DNA of 64,000 nt from Clostridium sp. (GTDB lineage Bacteria; Bacillota; Clostridia; Oscillospirales; Acutalibacteraceae): NCBI GenBank assembly GCA_031272895.1, contig JAISSW010000008.1, positions 51,474 to 115,473 on the forward strand, given 5' to 3'. Each line of letters opens with the position of its first letter. Positions within the stretch are counted from its first letter, which is position 1. Below are positions 1 through 10,042 of the stretch, one piece after another. A program made the position numbers and the translations under genes. The notes beneath the pieces are model-generated. The model worked only from the letters and a program-made list of their open reading frames with translations. It was not told the DNA's origin and ran no database searches.

Positions 1-1
1 G

Positions 2-385
2 CTGCTTGCCGGCAACTCCGGCGTGGGGAAATCCACACTGCTGAACAGGCTGCTGCCGGGCTTGGACAGGCAGACAGCGGAAATCAGCCGCAAGCTTGGG
101 CGCGGGCGCCACACCACCCGCCAAACGGAATTCTTTCGCGCGGGCGATATGTTGCTGGGCGACAGCCCCGGCTTTTCCGCCTTGGAGCTTGTTAAACAGG
201 GCGTGAGCAGAGCCGAGCTTGCCGGTGCATTCAGGGAATTTGAAGAGTATATAGGCAAGTGCCATTTCCCCGATTGCGCCCACCTGCAGGAGCCGGGCTG
301 CGCAATCCGCGCCGCGGTTGAGGACGGAGAAATACGAGAAGAGCGCTATTGCAACTATGTGCGCTTTATGGAGGTCTTGCGTTGA
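2..385 (+). CDS. rsgA: Ribosome small subunit-dependent GTPase A, C-terminal part (5' end outside window)
   Basis: LLAGNSGVGKSTLLNRLLP P-loop, circularly permuted GTPase, DSPGF, C-terminal Cys/His zinc motif CHFPDCAH..PGC. Confidence 0.93.
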   Translation: MLAGNSGVGKSTLLNRLLPGLDRQTAEISRKLGRGRHTTRQTEFFRAGDMLLGDSPGFSALELVKQGVSRAELAGAFREFEEYIGKCHFPDCAHLQEPGCAIRAAVEDGEIREERYCNYVRFMEVLR

Positions 386-972
386 GTGCCGTGGACACTG
401 ACAAAAAAAGCGCGCCGAGCTTGGCTCAGCTGTTTTTTGCGTCGCTGCGGCTTAGCGCATTTACCTTTGGCGGCGGCTATGTTATTGTGCCTCTAATGGA
501 GCGGCAATTCAGCAAAAAATACGGCTGGCTCAGCGAGGAGGAAATCCGTAACCAAATCGCAATTGCTCAAAGCGCACCGGGGGCGCTGGCGGTCAACGCC
601 TCGCTTATGGCGGGCTTTTGCCTGCGCGGCTTGCCGGGGGCGCTATGCTGCCTTGCGGGTACGGTTTTGCCGCCATTCACAATAATCCTCTGCGTCTATT
701 TTGCCTATGCGCGCTTCGCCGCCAACCAATGGGTCCGCCTTGTGTTAAACGGTATGGCGATTGGTGCCGCAGCGGTGCTTGCCGATGCTTTAATAGGGCT
801 TGTAGGCGGAATAATAAAACAGAAAAACCTATTCTCCGCGGCGATAATGCTTTTAGCGTTCGCCGCTATTTTCCTTTTGCATTTGCCCGTATGGCTGCCG
901 CTGCTGTGTGCCGCCGCCGCCGGCTTGCTTTATTGCGGCTTGCGCAGCAGACGCGGCAAAGACACCTTGTGA
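382..972 (+). CDS. Chromate transporter (ChrA half-protein)
   Basis: FTFGGGYVIVPLMERQF and IAIAQSAPGALAVNASLMAGF motifs, multiple TM segments; start probably TTG 382 or GTG 391. Confidence 0.85.
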   Translation: MSAVDTDKKSAPSLAQLFFASLRLSAFTFGGGYVIVPLMERQFSKKYGWLSEEEIRNQIAIAQSAPGALAVNASLMAGFCLRGLPGALCCLAGTVLPPFTIILCVYFAYARFAANQWVRLVLNGMAIGAAAVLADALIGLVGGIIKQKNLFSAAIMLLAFAAIFLLHLPVWLPLLCAAAAGLLYCGLRSRRGKDTL

Positions 973-975
973 AAA

Positions 976-2331
976 TCAGACGGCGCTGCCCGCCGTGCGA
1001 GGATACGGCAGCACGTCGCGGATATTGCCTATGCCGGTTAAATACATAACCAGACGCTCAAAGCCAAGCCCAAAGCCGCAGTGACGGCAGCCGCCCCAAC
1101 GCCGCAAATCAAGGTAACGGGCGTAGTCGTCCGTGCACATACCCAAGGCTCGTATCCGCTCTTCAAGCAGCCCAAGGCGCTCCTCACGCTGGCTGCCGCC
1201 TATAATTTCACCCACGCCCGGCACAAGGCAATCCATGGCGGCCACTGTTTTGCCGTCCTCATTCATGCGCATATAAAACGCCTTTATTTCCGCGGGGTAA
1301 TCCGTTACAAAAACCGGGGATTTGAATATTTTTTCGGTCAAAAAGCGCTCATGCTCGGTCTGCAGGTCCGCCCCCCAAGCAACCGGGTACGCAAAATCCG
1401 CGTTGTGCGGCTCCAAAAGGGCGACCGCCTGAGTGTAGCTGACACGCGCAAACGGCGACTCACAAACGGCTTTCAGACGCTCCGTCAGTTCGTTATCGTA
1501 AAATTTGCAAAGGAATTCAAGCTCTGCGCCGCACTGCGCCATTACACTGCCTATTACGCTTTTAAGCATAGCCTCGGCAAGGGCCATGTCGTCATTAAGG
1601 TCGGCAAAAGCCATTTCCGGCTCAATCATCCAAAACTCCGCGGCGTGGCGCGCTGTGTGGCTGTCCTCCGCGCGGAAGGTTGGCCCGAAGGTATAAATCT
1701 TGCCAAGCGACATTGCCAGCGCCTCACCCTCAAGCTGCCCCGAAACCGTAAGATACACGGGCTTGCCGAAGAAATCACCGCCGCCCTCGGTTGTGGCTTT
1801 TACTTCAAACTGTTCGCCGGCGCCCTCCGCGTCGCCTGTGGAGATTATCGGTGTGTGGACATAGAAGAAGCCTTGTTCCCTAAAAAAGGAGTGTATTGCC
1901 TGAGCTGCCGCCGCCCGCACCCTGAACACCGCCTGCAGTGTGTTTGTCCTTCCCCTAAGGTGCGGCATTGTGCGCAAGAATTCCAGTGTGTGGCGCTTTT
2001 TTTGCAGCGGGTACTCCCCGTCGCTTGCTCCCTCAAGCAGTACGCTGCTTGCCCTAAGCTCGCAGGGCTGCGCCGCGTTCGGCGTGAGCGAAAGCACCCC
2101 GCTGACGCAAACCGCCGCGCCTACGTTCAGCCGCAGCACGTCGTCAAAATCAGCCAGCTCCTCGGGCGTCAGCAAAACCTGCAGGGAGTTAAAGCTGCTG
2201 CCGTCGTGCAGGGCAAGGAATGCTATTTTGCCCGAAGAGCGCAGCGTGCGCACCCAACCGCAAACAGTCAGCTCCTGCCCGGCAAAAGCCGCTGGGGCTT
2301 GCAGAATTTTTGAAATTTCGACTCTTTCCAT
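976..2331 (-). CDS. asnS: Asparaginyl-tRNA synthetase
   Basis: Class II aaRS; OB-fold N-term, FRAEDSHTARHAAEFWMIEPE, GFGLGFERLVMYLTGIGNIRDVLPYPR. Confidence 0.95.
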   Translation of the reverse strand: MERVEISKILQAPAAFAGQELTVCGWVRTLRSSGKIAFLALHDGSSFNSLQVLLTPEELADFDDVLRLNVGAAVCVSGVLSLTPNAAQPCELRASSVLLEGASDGEYPLQKKRHTLEFLRTMPHLRGRTNTLQAVFRVRAAAAQAIHSFFREQGFFYVHTPIISTGDAEGAGEQFEVKATTEGGGDFFGKPVYLTVSGQLEGEALAMSLGKIYTFGPTFRAEDSHTARHAAEFWMIEPEMAFADLNDDMALAEAMLKSVIGSVMAQCGAELEFLCKFYDNELTERLKAVCESPFARVSYTQAVALLEPHNADFAYPVAWGADLQTEHERFLTEKIFKSPVFVTDYPAEIKAFYMRMNEDGKTVAAMDCLVPGVGEIIGGSQREERLGLLEERIRALGMCTDDYARYLDLRRWGGCRHCGFGLGFERLVMYLTGIGNIRDVLPYPRTAGSAV

Positions 2332-2348
2332 GTTTTCCTCCGCAATAA

Positions 2349-2882
2349 TTAAAGCAGCGCGGCGGTTATTGTTTCTAACAGCTCGCCCGGCTCGGTCAGG
2401 AAGCGGTTGCGCATAGCCCTTGCCTGCCTTTCGTCCGCAACAAATAGTCGCAGGGAGAGCATTATATCCTCCCCCTCTTTAATTTCAAGGGAGAGGGTAC
2501 AGCCGTCCTTGGCGGGCAGTATTTCCGCCGAATTTGCCGCCAAGCCCCGCCTGAGGCTCTGCAGCCGCAGCGCCGCCCTTAGTGTTTCTTCAATAACGGA
2601 GCGCGGCAGCTTGTTAACTAAAACCACAAACGTCGCCTGTCCCAGCTCGGTAATGTGCAGGGGGGCGTCGTCACCTAAGCCCTCGGAACGCAGGATTCCG
2701 CGGTTAACCAAGTTGAAGATGCACTGCGCCGCCTGCATATAATTTGCCGTACCCGCCGCGGAAATAGCCTCCAGCAGCTGCGTTTTGCTCAGTCCGTCCA
2801 TTTTTTCAATTAGATAGACTATAAGCAAATCAATATCCGCGGGGGTTTGCAGCTCGCCGCCGTTGATTTCTCCGTATTTCAA
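2349..2882 (-). CDS. DUF4364-like protein
   Basis: Length and motif pattern (DIDLLIVYLIEKMDGLSKTQLLEAI...) of DUF4364 family. Confidence 0.75.
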   Translation of the reverse strand: MKYGEINGGELQTPADIDLLIVYLIEKMDGLSKTQLLEAISAAGTANYMQAAQCIFNLVNRGILRSEGLGDDAPLHITELGQATFVVLVNKLPRSVIEETLRAALRLQSLRRGLAANSAEILPAKDGCTLSLEIKEGEDIMLSLRLFVADERQARAMRNRFLTEPGELLETITAALL

Positions 2883-3382
2883 TTCAGCGCCTCCTGTGCG
2901 TCCTTAAAGGGCTTATCGTAATTTCCTCGCAAAAGCATTTCTTTTTCTTTAAACTGCAGCTTGCTCGCCCGGCGCCCAAGGTGATTAGCCCAACCCTCGG
3001 TGTAAAGCCAATAATAGGAATGTCCCGTTTTTGCCCGCCATTTTATTATTGGCTTCAAGTTGCACCAGACGAATGACGGCAGCCCTATTACCGGCAGAAA
3101 CAGCCAGCCGAGAATCATGGTTTGAATAGTGTGTCCATATTCATGGATATGGGCATCATACACCCAATCCTGATTGTGGTGGGCGGGCGTTGGATTGAGG
3201 AAAATGAACATACCTAAGCTTACGCCGCCAAAGGGCTTTTCTGTGGGAATGTAGGTGACGACGGCTTGACAAAACGCCTTGTGCTCATATTTTTTGCGCA
3301 GAGCCAAAAAGGCAACAAGCCCAATCAGGTTTTGCGGCAGTCCCCAGGTGAATTGCCAAAGCAGAAACAAAAAGTGCTTCAT
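2879..3382 (-). CDS. Small membrane protein with HEYGH (HExxH-type) motif
   Basis: TM segments, IHEYGHTIQTMILGWLFLPVIGLPS; 4-nt overlap with the upstream ORF. Confidence 0.6.
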   Translation of the reverse strand: MKHFLFLLWQFTWGLPQNLIGLVAFLALRKKYEHKAFCQAVVTYIPTEKPFGGVSLGMFIFLNPTPAHHNQDWVYDAHIHEYGHTIQTMILGWLFLPVIGLPSFVWCNLKPIIKWRAKTGHSYYWLYTEGWANHLGRRASKLQFKEKEMLLRGNYDKPFKDAQEALN

Positions 3383-4413
3383 GCGGGTTCCTCCTGTGTG
3401 TCAAAATCGCCGATGGCATAGAAGCTAATGCCGTCCGCGTTAAGCTGCGCAATAATTCCGCCCGTTTCGCCTGTTACAAAGTATTCGCTGCGGGCAAAAA
3501 TTGCGTAGTTGGAAAGGTTAATGAGATGTGCCTTTTTGCTTGTTACCACGAGGTATTGCGGGGAAAGCCCCTTGCCAAAATAGACTGAACCGGAGCCGAA
3601 GTGGCTATGGTGCCCCGCCTTAACTATATCCACCTCCCCTATTTCCTTGGAAATGCGCTTTTCGTCGCCGCTCCAGTTATTTATGTCCGCCGCAAGGAAA
3701 ACCCGCTTGCCGTTGACTTCAACCAAGGTGCCGACGGAGTTATCGTTTTCACCGCCGCTGATTGCCTTGCGGTCCTCTGTGTTATAAAAGCTGACAAGCA
3801 TATTACCCAAGGTAACAGAGCGTGAGCCAATATCCTGCACAAGCTTAAAGCCGCGGGTATTGACCGCCTCAAGCATTTGGTTATATACCTCAAGGTTATC
3901 CCAACTTAGCTCGGTAGAGTTCTTGTTCTCCGTGCTGTAGGCCTTTAAGTAAACCGTGCCTACGCTGACGGCCGGGTCAAGCAGAATAGTGTCAAAGCCG
4001 CCGATGTGGTCGGAATGGCAGTGGGTGCCAAGGACAAAATCCAACACAACCTTGCCGTCGGCATTGCTTGCGTGTTCCTTAAGGTAGCCCAGAACATACT
4101 GCTCGTAGCCCTCCAGCGCAAGGTTTTCCTTGCCTGTGGGGTTGTCTGTGTCCTCGCCGCTGTCCACAAGGGCAAAGTGTCCGTCGCTCTCAAGCAAAAT
4201 AGCGTCGGAGGAGCCGGTATTGAGGAAATGGATTTTGTCGCCGCTTACACCCTCCGCGGGCAGTTCAAGCAGGTCGCGCTCAACCGCCGCGCGGTTTTGC
4301 TTTGCGTAAACGCCCTCAAGCCAGTAGTAATAGCCCGCAAAGGCAACGGCAAACACCAGCAGCATAATAACAAGGATTCTCAGTGTCTTTTTTAGGCTTG
4401 CTTGCTTTTTCAT
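3379..4413 (-). CDS. MBL-fold hydrolase, ComEC/Rec2 C-terminal-like, membrane anchored
   Basis: LGTHCHSDHIGGFD metal motif, N-terminal TM; start set at MKKQASLKKT because the longer ORF overlaps pyrE. Confidence 0.85.
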   Translation of the reverse strand: MKKQASLKKTLRILVIMLLVFAVAFAGYYYWLEGVYAKQNRAAVERDLLELPAEGVSGDKIHFLNTGSSDAILLESDGHFALVDSGEDTDNPTGKENLALEGYEQYVLGYLKEHASNADGKVVLDFVLGTHCHSDHIGGFDTILLDPAVSVGTVYLKAYSTENKNSTELSWDNLEVYNQMLEAVNTRGFKLVQDIGSRSVTLGNMLVSFYNTEDRKAISGGENDNSVGTLVEVNGKRVFLAADINNWSGDEKRISKEIGEVDIVKAGHHSHFGSGSVYFGKGLSPQYLVVTSKKAHLINLSNYAIFARSEYFVTGETGGIIAQLNADGISFYAIGDFDTQEEPA

Positions 4414-4423
4414 CTTTCTCTCC

Positions 4424-5086
4424 TTACTGCACACAATGCTCCGCGCGGTATTTCTCCATTCTCTCCAGCAAAGCGGCGTCGGCGTTTTGACCGTGCAGGT
4501 ATTCAAACAGGTCTGCAATTGTAACAACAGCCCGCACCTCAATGCCAAACTCTTTTTTGACCTGCTGCACAGCGGAAAGACCTTCGTCGCCCGTTTTTTC
4601 CATGCGGTCCACAGCAATGAACATATGCGTCACGCTCACGTCTGCGGCGGCTTGGAGCACAGGCAGAACCTTGCGCAGGGCAGTGCCTGCCGTTATAACG
4701 TCCTCTGTGATAATAAGCTTGTCGCCGTCCTGCGGTTGGTAGCCGACAACAACGCCGCCCTCGCCGTGGTCCTTTGCCTCCTTGCGGTCAAAGCAATAGG
4801 GCTTGTCTATGCCAAATTCACGGTAAAGCGCCGCGGAGGTCACAGCCGCAAGGGGGATTCCCTTATAGGCGGGACCGAAAACAGCGGCGAAGTCGTCGCC
4901 GACAGCCTGCTTAACTTGGGCAGCGTATGCCTTGCCGAGGGCATCTAACTGGGAGCCCGTGCGGAAGTTGCCGGTGTTGATGAAGTAGGGCGACTTGCGT
5001 CCGCTTTTAAGGGTAAAATCCCCGAACAACAGAACGCCCGCCTGCTCCATGAGCCTGATGAAATCAGTTTTTTGTTGGGTTAGCAT
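4424..5086 (-). CDS. pyrE: Orotate phosphoribosyltransferase
   Basis: FGDFTLKSGRKSPYFINTG, PRPP motif LIITEDVITAGTALRK. Confidence 0.95.
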   Translation of the reverse strand: MLTQQKTDFIRLMEQAGVLLFGDFTLKSGRKSPYFINTGNFRTGSQLDALGKAYAAQVKQAVGDDFAAVFGPAYKGIPLAAVTSAALYREFGIDKPYCFDRKEAKDHGEGGVVVGYQPQDGDKLIITEDVITAGTALRKVLPVLQAAADVSVTHMFIAVDRMEKTGDEGLSAVQQVKKEFGIEVRAVVTIADLFEYLHGQNADAALLERMEKYRAEHCVQ

Positions 5087-5184
5087 TACTTTATCTCCTT
5101 TTGTTTTTAGTACACGAGTTCGTGCGGCGCGTCAATCAGCCTAATGACTGCAGGATGGAACGGGACCCCTACTGTTTCTCACAC

Positions 5185-5871
5185 TCAGGGGTGCGGCAGG
5201 CCCTTTCTGTATGCGTCCATAATTCCCTTAAACACCTCTCCGTTGGACGGCGGAGTCCAGGTTATGCAGTTTGCCCCTGCCGCCACCGTTGCGCGTATGC
5301 TCTCCGGGGTAGGTCCGCCGGTGGCTATTATTGGCGCGTCGGGATACCTTTGCCTCACCGCAGCAACAACCTGCGGAGTTTTTGCCGCCGCCGAGATATT
5401 CAGTATATCCGCCCCGGCATGAAAGCGGGCGTCAATGTCCTCCGTTTCGCTCAGCACTGTAACAACCACGGGGACGTCCACAGTACCTTTAAGCTCACGA
5501 ATAACCTCGTTGCTTGTCGGCGCGTTGACTACCACGCCGCACGCTCCCTGGAATTCCGCATGGAGCGCAAGGTTGATTACCCGCAGCCCTTGGGTAAGTC
5601 CGCCGCCCACGCCCACAAACACCGGCACCCCGGCGACCTTCATAACCGCCTCCGTAATAACCGGCTGCGGAGTGAACGGATAGACGGCAATAACCGCGTC
5701 CGCGTTTGAGTTTGCTATAATACAGGCGTCCGTTGAAAAAAGCACCGAGCGAATCAGTCTGCCGAAGATTCGAATGCCGGAGCAGGCGTAAATCTCCTGC
5801 GGCACGGCAAGGCGAAAGGCTCGCAGCGTACCGGTCACCTCAGGAATATTAGGATTTTGTGTGTTTGCCAT
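5185..5871 (-). CDS. Beta/alpha-barrel domain protein (TIM-barrel, function uncertain)
   Basis: GGLTQGLRVINLALHAEFQGACGVVVNAPT, ATGGPTPESIRATVAAGANCITWTPPS; SD upstream of MANTQNPN. Confidence 0.65.
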   Translation of the reverse strand: MANTQNPNIPEVTGTLRAFRLAVPQEIYACSGIRIFGRLIRSVLFSTDACIIANSNADAVIAVYPFTPQPVITEAVMKVAGVPVFVGVGGGLTQGLRVINLALHAEFQGACGVVVNAPTSNEVIRELKGTVDVPVVVTVLSETEDIDARFHAGADILNISAAAKTPQVVAAVRQRYPDAPIIATGGPTPESIRATVAAGANCITWTPPSNGEVFKGIMDAYRKGLPHP

Positions 5872-5989
5872 ATTTCCCTCCCTGCGGAAGCATAATCCCC
5901 GTGGAATATTATAGCATATAAAAATGAACAATTAAAGTACCTTGGGCAAGAAAAGTTTTGCTTCGCGCAGGCAGGCGAATAAAAAGCGC

Positions 5990-6019
5990 AAGGCTCCCCC
6001 GCGCGGAGGGAGCCTTTTT
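5990..6019. terminator. Intrinsic terminator
   Basis: AAGGCTCCC/GGGAGCCTT stem followed by T-run, at 3' end of the 6036-7313 gene. Confidence 0.75.
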
Positions 6020-6035
6020 CGTTAGCTTGTTTTGC

Positions 6036-7313
6036 TTAGAGGCTGACGCCGAAGTAGCCCAGAACCACGTCCAGCTTGACTATGCGCAGGAACCAAAGCA
6101 GTACCTGATACAGCCAGTTGAGCGGATTGCGCGACTCAATGTTAGCGAAGCTTGCCGGTTCTGCGGAGCCAACCTGACGCGTCACAAAGCCATTGACAGG
6201 CAGCGCGTTGGGACGGATAAGGTTCATGACAGTTTTAGCAATTCCCTTGGCCTCAACAGCGTCAAGGAAGAGGTTGCCCGGCAAGGACGGAGAATCAATA
6301 ATCGCGAAGTTGTCCGCGTCCAAAACCTGAACCGATGCCGCGAAACGGAAGTGTGAGCCCAGCGCAAACAGATAGGAGTCATAGCTTTCTAACTGCTTTG
6401 CGGCATGAGGTCCTGTTACCACCGCCGTGCTGCCCTGGATTTCTACCTTGTAAAGTGATGCTGCGTCCTCATAATCCATGCCGCTCTCGCCAATCAAATC
6501 CGCGACAACACCGGGCAGGGTCAGGCGGCTGGCAAGAATAAACATCCATGCGTTGCCGTCAACGTCGCTGACCAAGGCTTCGTTGTTAACACCCCAGTCC
6601 ATTTCGGTATAGTTATCCGGCTCGTCAAACTCGCAGGGCTCAATGCCGGAGGTGTCTGTTGTAAGGCGGATAATGCTGTCGCCCTGTTGCGGCGGCAGAG
6701 TGATGATACCGAAGTTGTAGCTGTAATCTCCGCAAAGCAGCGCGGGTTGACCTTGGTATTCAACATAGGTCAGCGCTGTGGAGCCGGAGCCAATGCCGTT
6801 GTGGGCATAAACCGCCAGCGGCACACCCGTGGGCATTTCACCGCTCTTAAGCGGGCTGAGGTCATAAAGGAATTTGCCGTTGTCCGCGGGAACAATGAGG
6901 TAGTCGCCGGCAATACCAATGCCGCCAACATGGCTGCCCGCGCCTTCCATCTCCCAATAGCCAAGCAGCTTAGTGGAGGAATAGACCATAACCCAGCCGT
7001 TGGGGTGGTTGTCCGGGTCGGAGTTGACGTCGATAATAGTGTATTCACCATAGCGAGCCAAGCCCTGAATGTGGTTTTTGTTGACTGTGATAAATTCCTC
7101 CGGGAAAGCTGTGCTGTCCGGGGCGGCAAACTCCACGCCGAAGGTCCCCAAGCGTGAGAACGCCTCAACAGGGTCGTTGAGCGCGATAAAGCTTGTGTCC
7201 TTGCTGACGCGGCTTGCGCTTGCGGCTGCAGCGCCGAAAGCGGCTGCCGCAAAGACGCTGAACGCCATCATTGCTGCAAGCAACAGCGCCAAAGTTTTGC
7301 GAAGGTGTTTCAT
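6036..7313 (-). CDS. Secreted hypothetical protein
   Basis: Clear signal peptide MKHLRKTLALLLAAMMAFSVFAAAAFGAAA; C-terminal hydrophobic segment NWLYQVLLWFLRIVKLDVVLGYFGVSL. Confidence 0.75.
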   Translation of the reverse strand: MKHLRKTLALLLAAMMAFSVFAAAAFGAAAASASRVSKDTSFIALNDPVEAFSRLGTFGVEFAAPDSTAFPEEFITVNKNHIQGLARYGEYTIIDVNSDPDNHPNGWVMVYSSTKLLGYWEMEGAGSHVGGIGIAGDYLIVPADNGKFLYDLSPLKSGEMPTGVPLAVYAHNGIGSGSTALTYVEYQGQPALLCGDYSYNFGIITLPPQQGDSIIRLTTDTSGIEPCEFDEPDNYTEMDWGVNNEALVSDVDGNAWMFILASRLTLPGVVADLIGESGMDYEDAASLYKVEIQGSTAVVTGPHAAKQLESYDSYLFALGSHFRFAASVQVLDADNFAIIDSPSLPGNLFLDAVEAKGIAKTVMNLIRPNALPVNGFVTRQVGSAEPASFANIESRNPLNWLYQVLLWFLRIVKLDVVLGYFGVSL

Positions 7314-7426
7314 GTTCTTGCTCCTTATTGATTGTTTTTTCCCTTGTGCGGGAATCTCAAATTAATTATAGTATTTTTGACGAAAAAATGCAAGCCTTTT
7401 TGTATTTTTTTACGGATTTGACCACA

Positions 7427-7473
7427 AATAAGCGACGCCGCCCGTAATTAAACGGGCAGCGCCGCCGCTTATT
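7427..7473 (-). terminator. Hairpin downstream of the oxidoreductase gene
   Basis: AATAAGCG...CGCTTATT long imperfect inverted repeat. Confidence 0.55.
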
Positions 7474-7495
7474 ACCTTATTGTGGCATCATTAGC

Positions 7496-8989
7496 TTATT
7501 TTGAGGCAGTCTGCGCAGCCTTGCGTGCCTCAAGCTTTTCAACCACGTCAGCCATGTTGCCGGTCTTTGTCCAAAGCGCCTCGGCTTTTTTGCACCAGGC
7601 TTCGTAGCCCGCCGTGGTTTTGGGGAACTTTTTGTAGTGTCCCTTAAGCGACGCCCCGCAAAGCACACCCTTAAGCAGGTTCTTAAGGCTGGAAAAGCTG
7701 ATGTTACCCGTCACCAAGCCGCCGACTACCTTGCAAACAAGGGCTATCGCGTCCGGCACAGGGATATCGGCGCTGAAGGTGCGGTTGGTGAGCGTAAGCA
7801 GCTTGCCCGTAAAGACTATGCCTTTCTTGAACTCATATTCGTTTTCCTCCGCGGTGCAGTCAACAGCGTTGACCAGCGTTGCGGTGACGTTGGCGAAGTC
7901 CGCCCCTTGGGAGGTGTTGTAGCGCACGTTGTATTCCCACAGCGCGTCCTCGGTCGGGTACGCACCGTCGCGCATGGCTTTTCCGCAAACCTCGGCAGCC
8001 ATCTTAACGCCAACCCAACCGCTGCTTATGCCCTCTCCGCTGAAAGGCTTGGTCATGCAGGCGGTGTCGCCAAGGCAAACAAAGCCGCTGTCCACCATTG
8101 AATACGGCGCGCGGTGATAGGGCGTAACGCCTTTTTCCCAGCGTCCCTTGCGCCCGAAGCTTTTGCCTATTTCGTTGTCCTCGCACTCTTCATAAGGCAG
8201 AGCCTTGATGATTGAACGGAACTCGTCGTGGCACTTAAGGGCATATTCATAGGAAAGGTTAGCGCCTGTGCCGAACAAATAGCCGTCCGGCTCCTCCGTG
8301 GAGCCAACCCATGATTTATACTGCGCATAGCCAGTCGGGTAATTGACAATGCCGTCGGGATACTGCTCGCTCAGCGGAATATCCGCCGGGAAAGGCTTAC
8401 CGGGATTCTGCAGCTTAACATAGTGCAAAATAACATAGAACATATCCCTTGGGGTAATGGGGAAGGTTTCTACGCGGCTGTTTTGCATTTTGCGCCGCGC
8501 AACAGAGGGTATTCCGGAGCAGTCCGCCACAAGGCGCGCGCCCACGCTTATGCTCTGACCGCCCATATTTATTACAGCACCGCGCACCTCGCCGTTTTCG
8601 CCGCGCACAAAGTCCTCGAAGCTCGCCTCAAAGAAAAAGCTGACCTTTGCGGTTTCGCTCGCCCAGCTGCGGATTCTTTTGAGGAAAGGCTTAAACTTAA
8701 GGACAAGGAACGGGTAGTCCGCTCGCTGCGGGTAATGGTCGAAAGCGGATTTGGTTATGCCAAAATCAAAACGCCCAACCCAATCCTCGTCGCCCGGCTG
8801 CGGAATCGGCACACCATAGGGTTCAAAATGCTCTAAGTCAGTGTGAAAAACACCCAAGCGCTCACCCTGGCGCTCCTCGCTCAGCCTGTCAAACACGGCG
8901 ACGCTGTAGCCCTGCATACCCATGCGTTGGGCAAACAGAATACCCGCCGTCCCCGCACCAATGACGACGACATCATAATTTGTTTCCAT
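7496..8989 (-). CDS. NAD(P)/FAD-dependent oxidoreductase (geranylgeranyl-reductase/halogenase-like)
   Basis: N-terminal VVVIGAGTAGILFA Rossmann motif, GFVCLGDTACMTKPFSGEGISSG FAD motif. Confidence 0.8.
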   Translation of the reverse strand: METNYDVVVIGAGTAGILFAQRMGMQGYSVAVFDRLSEERQGERLGVFHTDLEHFEPYGVPIPQPGDEDWVGRFDFGITKSAFDHYPQRADYPFLVLKFKPFLKRIRSWASETAKVSFFFEASFEDFVRGENGEVRGAVINMGGQSISVGARLVADCSGIPSVARRKMQNSRVETFPITPRDMFYVILHYVKLQNPGKPFPADIPLSEQYPDGIVNYPTGYAQYKSWVGSTEEPDGYLFGTGANLSYEYALKCHDEFRSIIKALPYEECEDNEIGKSFGRKGRWEKGVTPYHRAPYSMVDSGFVCLGDTACMTKPFSGEGISSGWVGVKMAAEVCGKAMRDGAYPTEDALWEYNVRYNTSQGADFANVTATLVNAVDCTAEENEYEFKKGIVFTGKLLTLTNRTFSADIPVPDAIALVCKVVGGLVTGNISFSSLKNLLKGVLCGASLKGHYKKFPKTTAGYEAWCKKAEALWTKTGNMADVVEKLEARKAAQTASK

Positions 8990-9102
8990 TGTAACTCCTC
9001 CAAGTGTTTAATTTTGGGGCAGGGCGCGCCATGCGCACAAGCCGCCTTTTCACATATATAATACAGCAAACGGCAAAAAAATGCAAGTTTTTTGAAGAAA
9101 TA

Positions 9103-9132
9103 TTGACAAGCCAAGCGCAAAGGGAGTAAAAT
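9103..9132 (+). promoter_or_regulatory. Sigma-A promoter of era
   Basis: TTGACA - 18 nt - TAAAAT. Confidence 0.7.
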
Positions 9133-9157
9133 ATAAGCACAAAAACACTGAGAGGTA

Positions 9158-10042
9158 ATGATGACAAAGAATATTTTCGCCGCCCTTGTGGGCTGCCCGA
9201 ATGTTGGCAAAAGCTCAATACTCAACCGCCTGCTTGGGCGCAAGCTGGCAATTGTTTCCCCAAAGCCGCAAACCACACGCTCAAAGATAATGGGGATTTT
9301 AACGCGCGGGGAAACGCAGTTTGTTTTTACGGATACCCCGGGCATACACAAACCGCGCACCCTGCTTGGCGAAAGCATGGTTAAGGCCGCGGGCGAGGGA
9401 ATGGAGGGCGGCGACCTTGCGATTTTGGTCACAGAGCCAAAGGGAGAGCCGCGCCCGGCGGAGCTTGACTTGCTCGCCCGCTGCAAGAAGCTGCGGCTGC
9501 CAGTTATTTTAGCGGTGAACAAAATAGACACGCTTGAAAGCAAAGCGCTGGTGCTGGAGCGCTTTGCCGCCTTTGCTCCGCTTTATGATTTTGCGGCGCT
9601 GCTGCCGGTTAGCGCAACCAAAAACGACGGCATTGAAGAGCTGCTGACTGAGCTTGAAAAACACGCCGTAGAGGGCGCTCACCTTTTCCCGGACGACGCG
9701 CTGACGGACCAGCCCGAAAGACTTCTTGCGGCGGAAATTATACGCGAAAAGCTGCTGCTTAATTTGCAGCAGGAAATCCCGCACGAAACCGCCGTTGTTG
9801 TTGAGGAGTGGGTTGAGCGCGACGACGGGCTGCTATCAATCGGCGCGGCAATTTACTGCGGCAAGGCTCGCCACAAGGGTATGATTTTGGGCAAAGGCGG
9901 AGCCGTGCTAAAGAAAATATCGGCGGCGGCGCGGGAGGACATGGAGCGCTTTTTTGGCTGCAAAATATTTCTGCGCTGCTTTGTCAAATCCCGTGAGGGC
10001 TGGCAAAACAGCGCAGGCTTGCTTAAGGAATTGGGGCTATGA
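9158..10042 (+). CDS. era: GTPase Era
   Basis: GCPNVGKSSILNRLLG, DTPGIHKP, NKID, KH domain KGMILGKGGAVLKKISAAAREDME. Confidence 0.96.
   Translation: MMTKNIFAALVGCPNVGKSSILNRLLGRKLAIVSPKPQTTRSKIMGILTRGETQFVFTDTPGIHKPRTLLGESMVKAAGEGMEGGDLAILVTEPKGEPRPAELDLLARCKKLRLPVILAVNKIDTLESKALVLERFAAFAPLYDFAALLPVSATKNDGIEELLTELEKHAVEGAHLFPDDALTDQPERLLAAEIIREKLLLNLQQEIPHETAVVVEEWVERDDGLLSIGAAIYCGKARHKGMILGKGGAVLKKISAAAREDMERFFGCKIFLRCFVKSREGWQNSAGLLKELGL

Noticed and set aside
1081-2313. 410-aa plus-strand ORF
   Set aside because: Exact antisense of asnS; composition (His/Arg/Cys-rich) is that of a shadow frame.
3379-4617. Full-length 412-aa start for the MBL-fold gene
   Set aside because: First 68 codons overlap pyrE; the internal start MKKQASLKKT has an SD and signal-anchor.
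5088-5184. Minus-strand peptide ETVGVPFHPAVIRLIDAPHELVY* between pyrE and the TIM-barrel gene
   Set aside because: Short, no start codon or SD; also contains CACGA-GT-TCGTG hairpin, more likely 3'UTR than coding.
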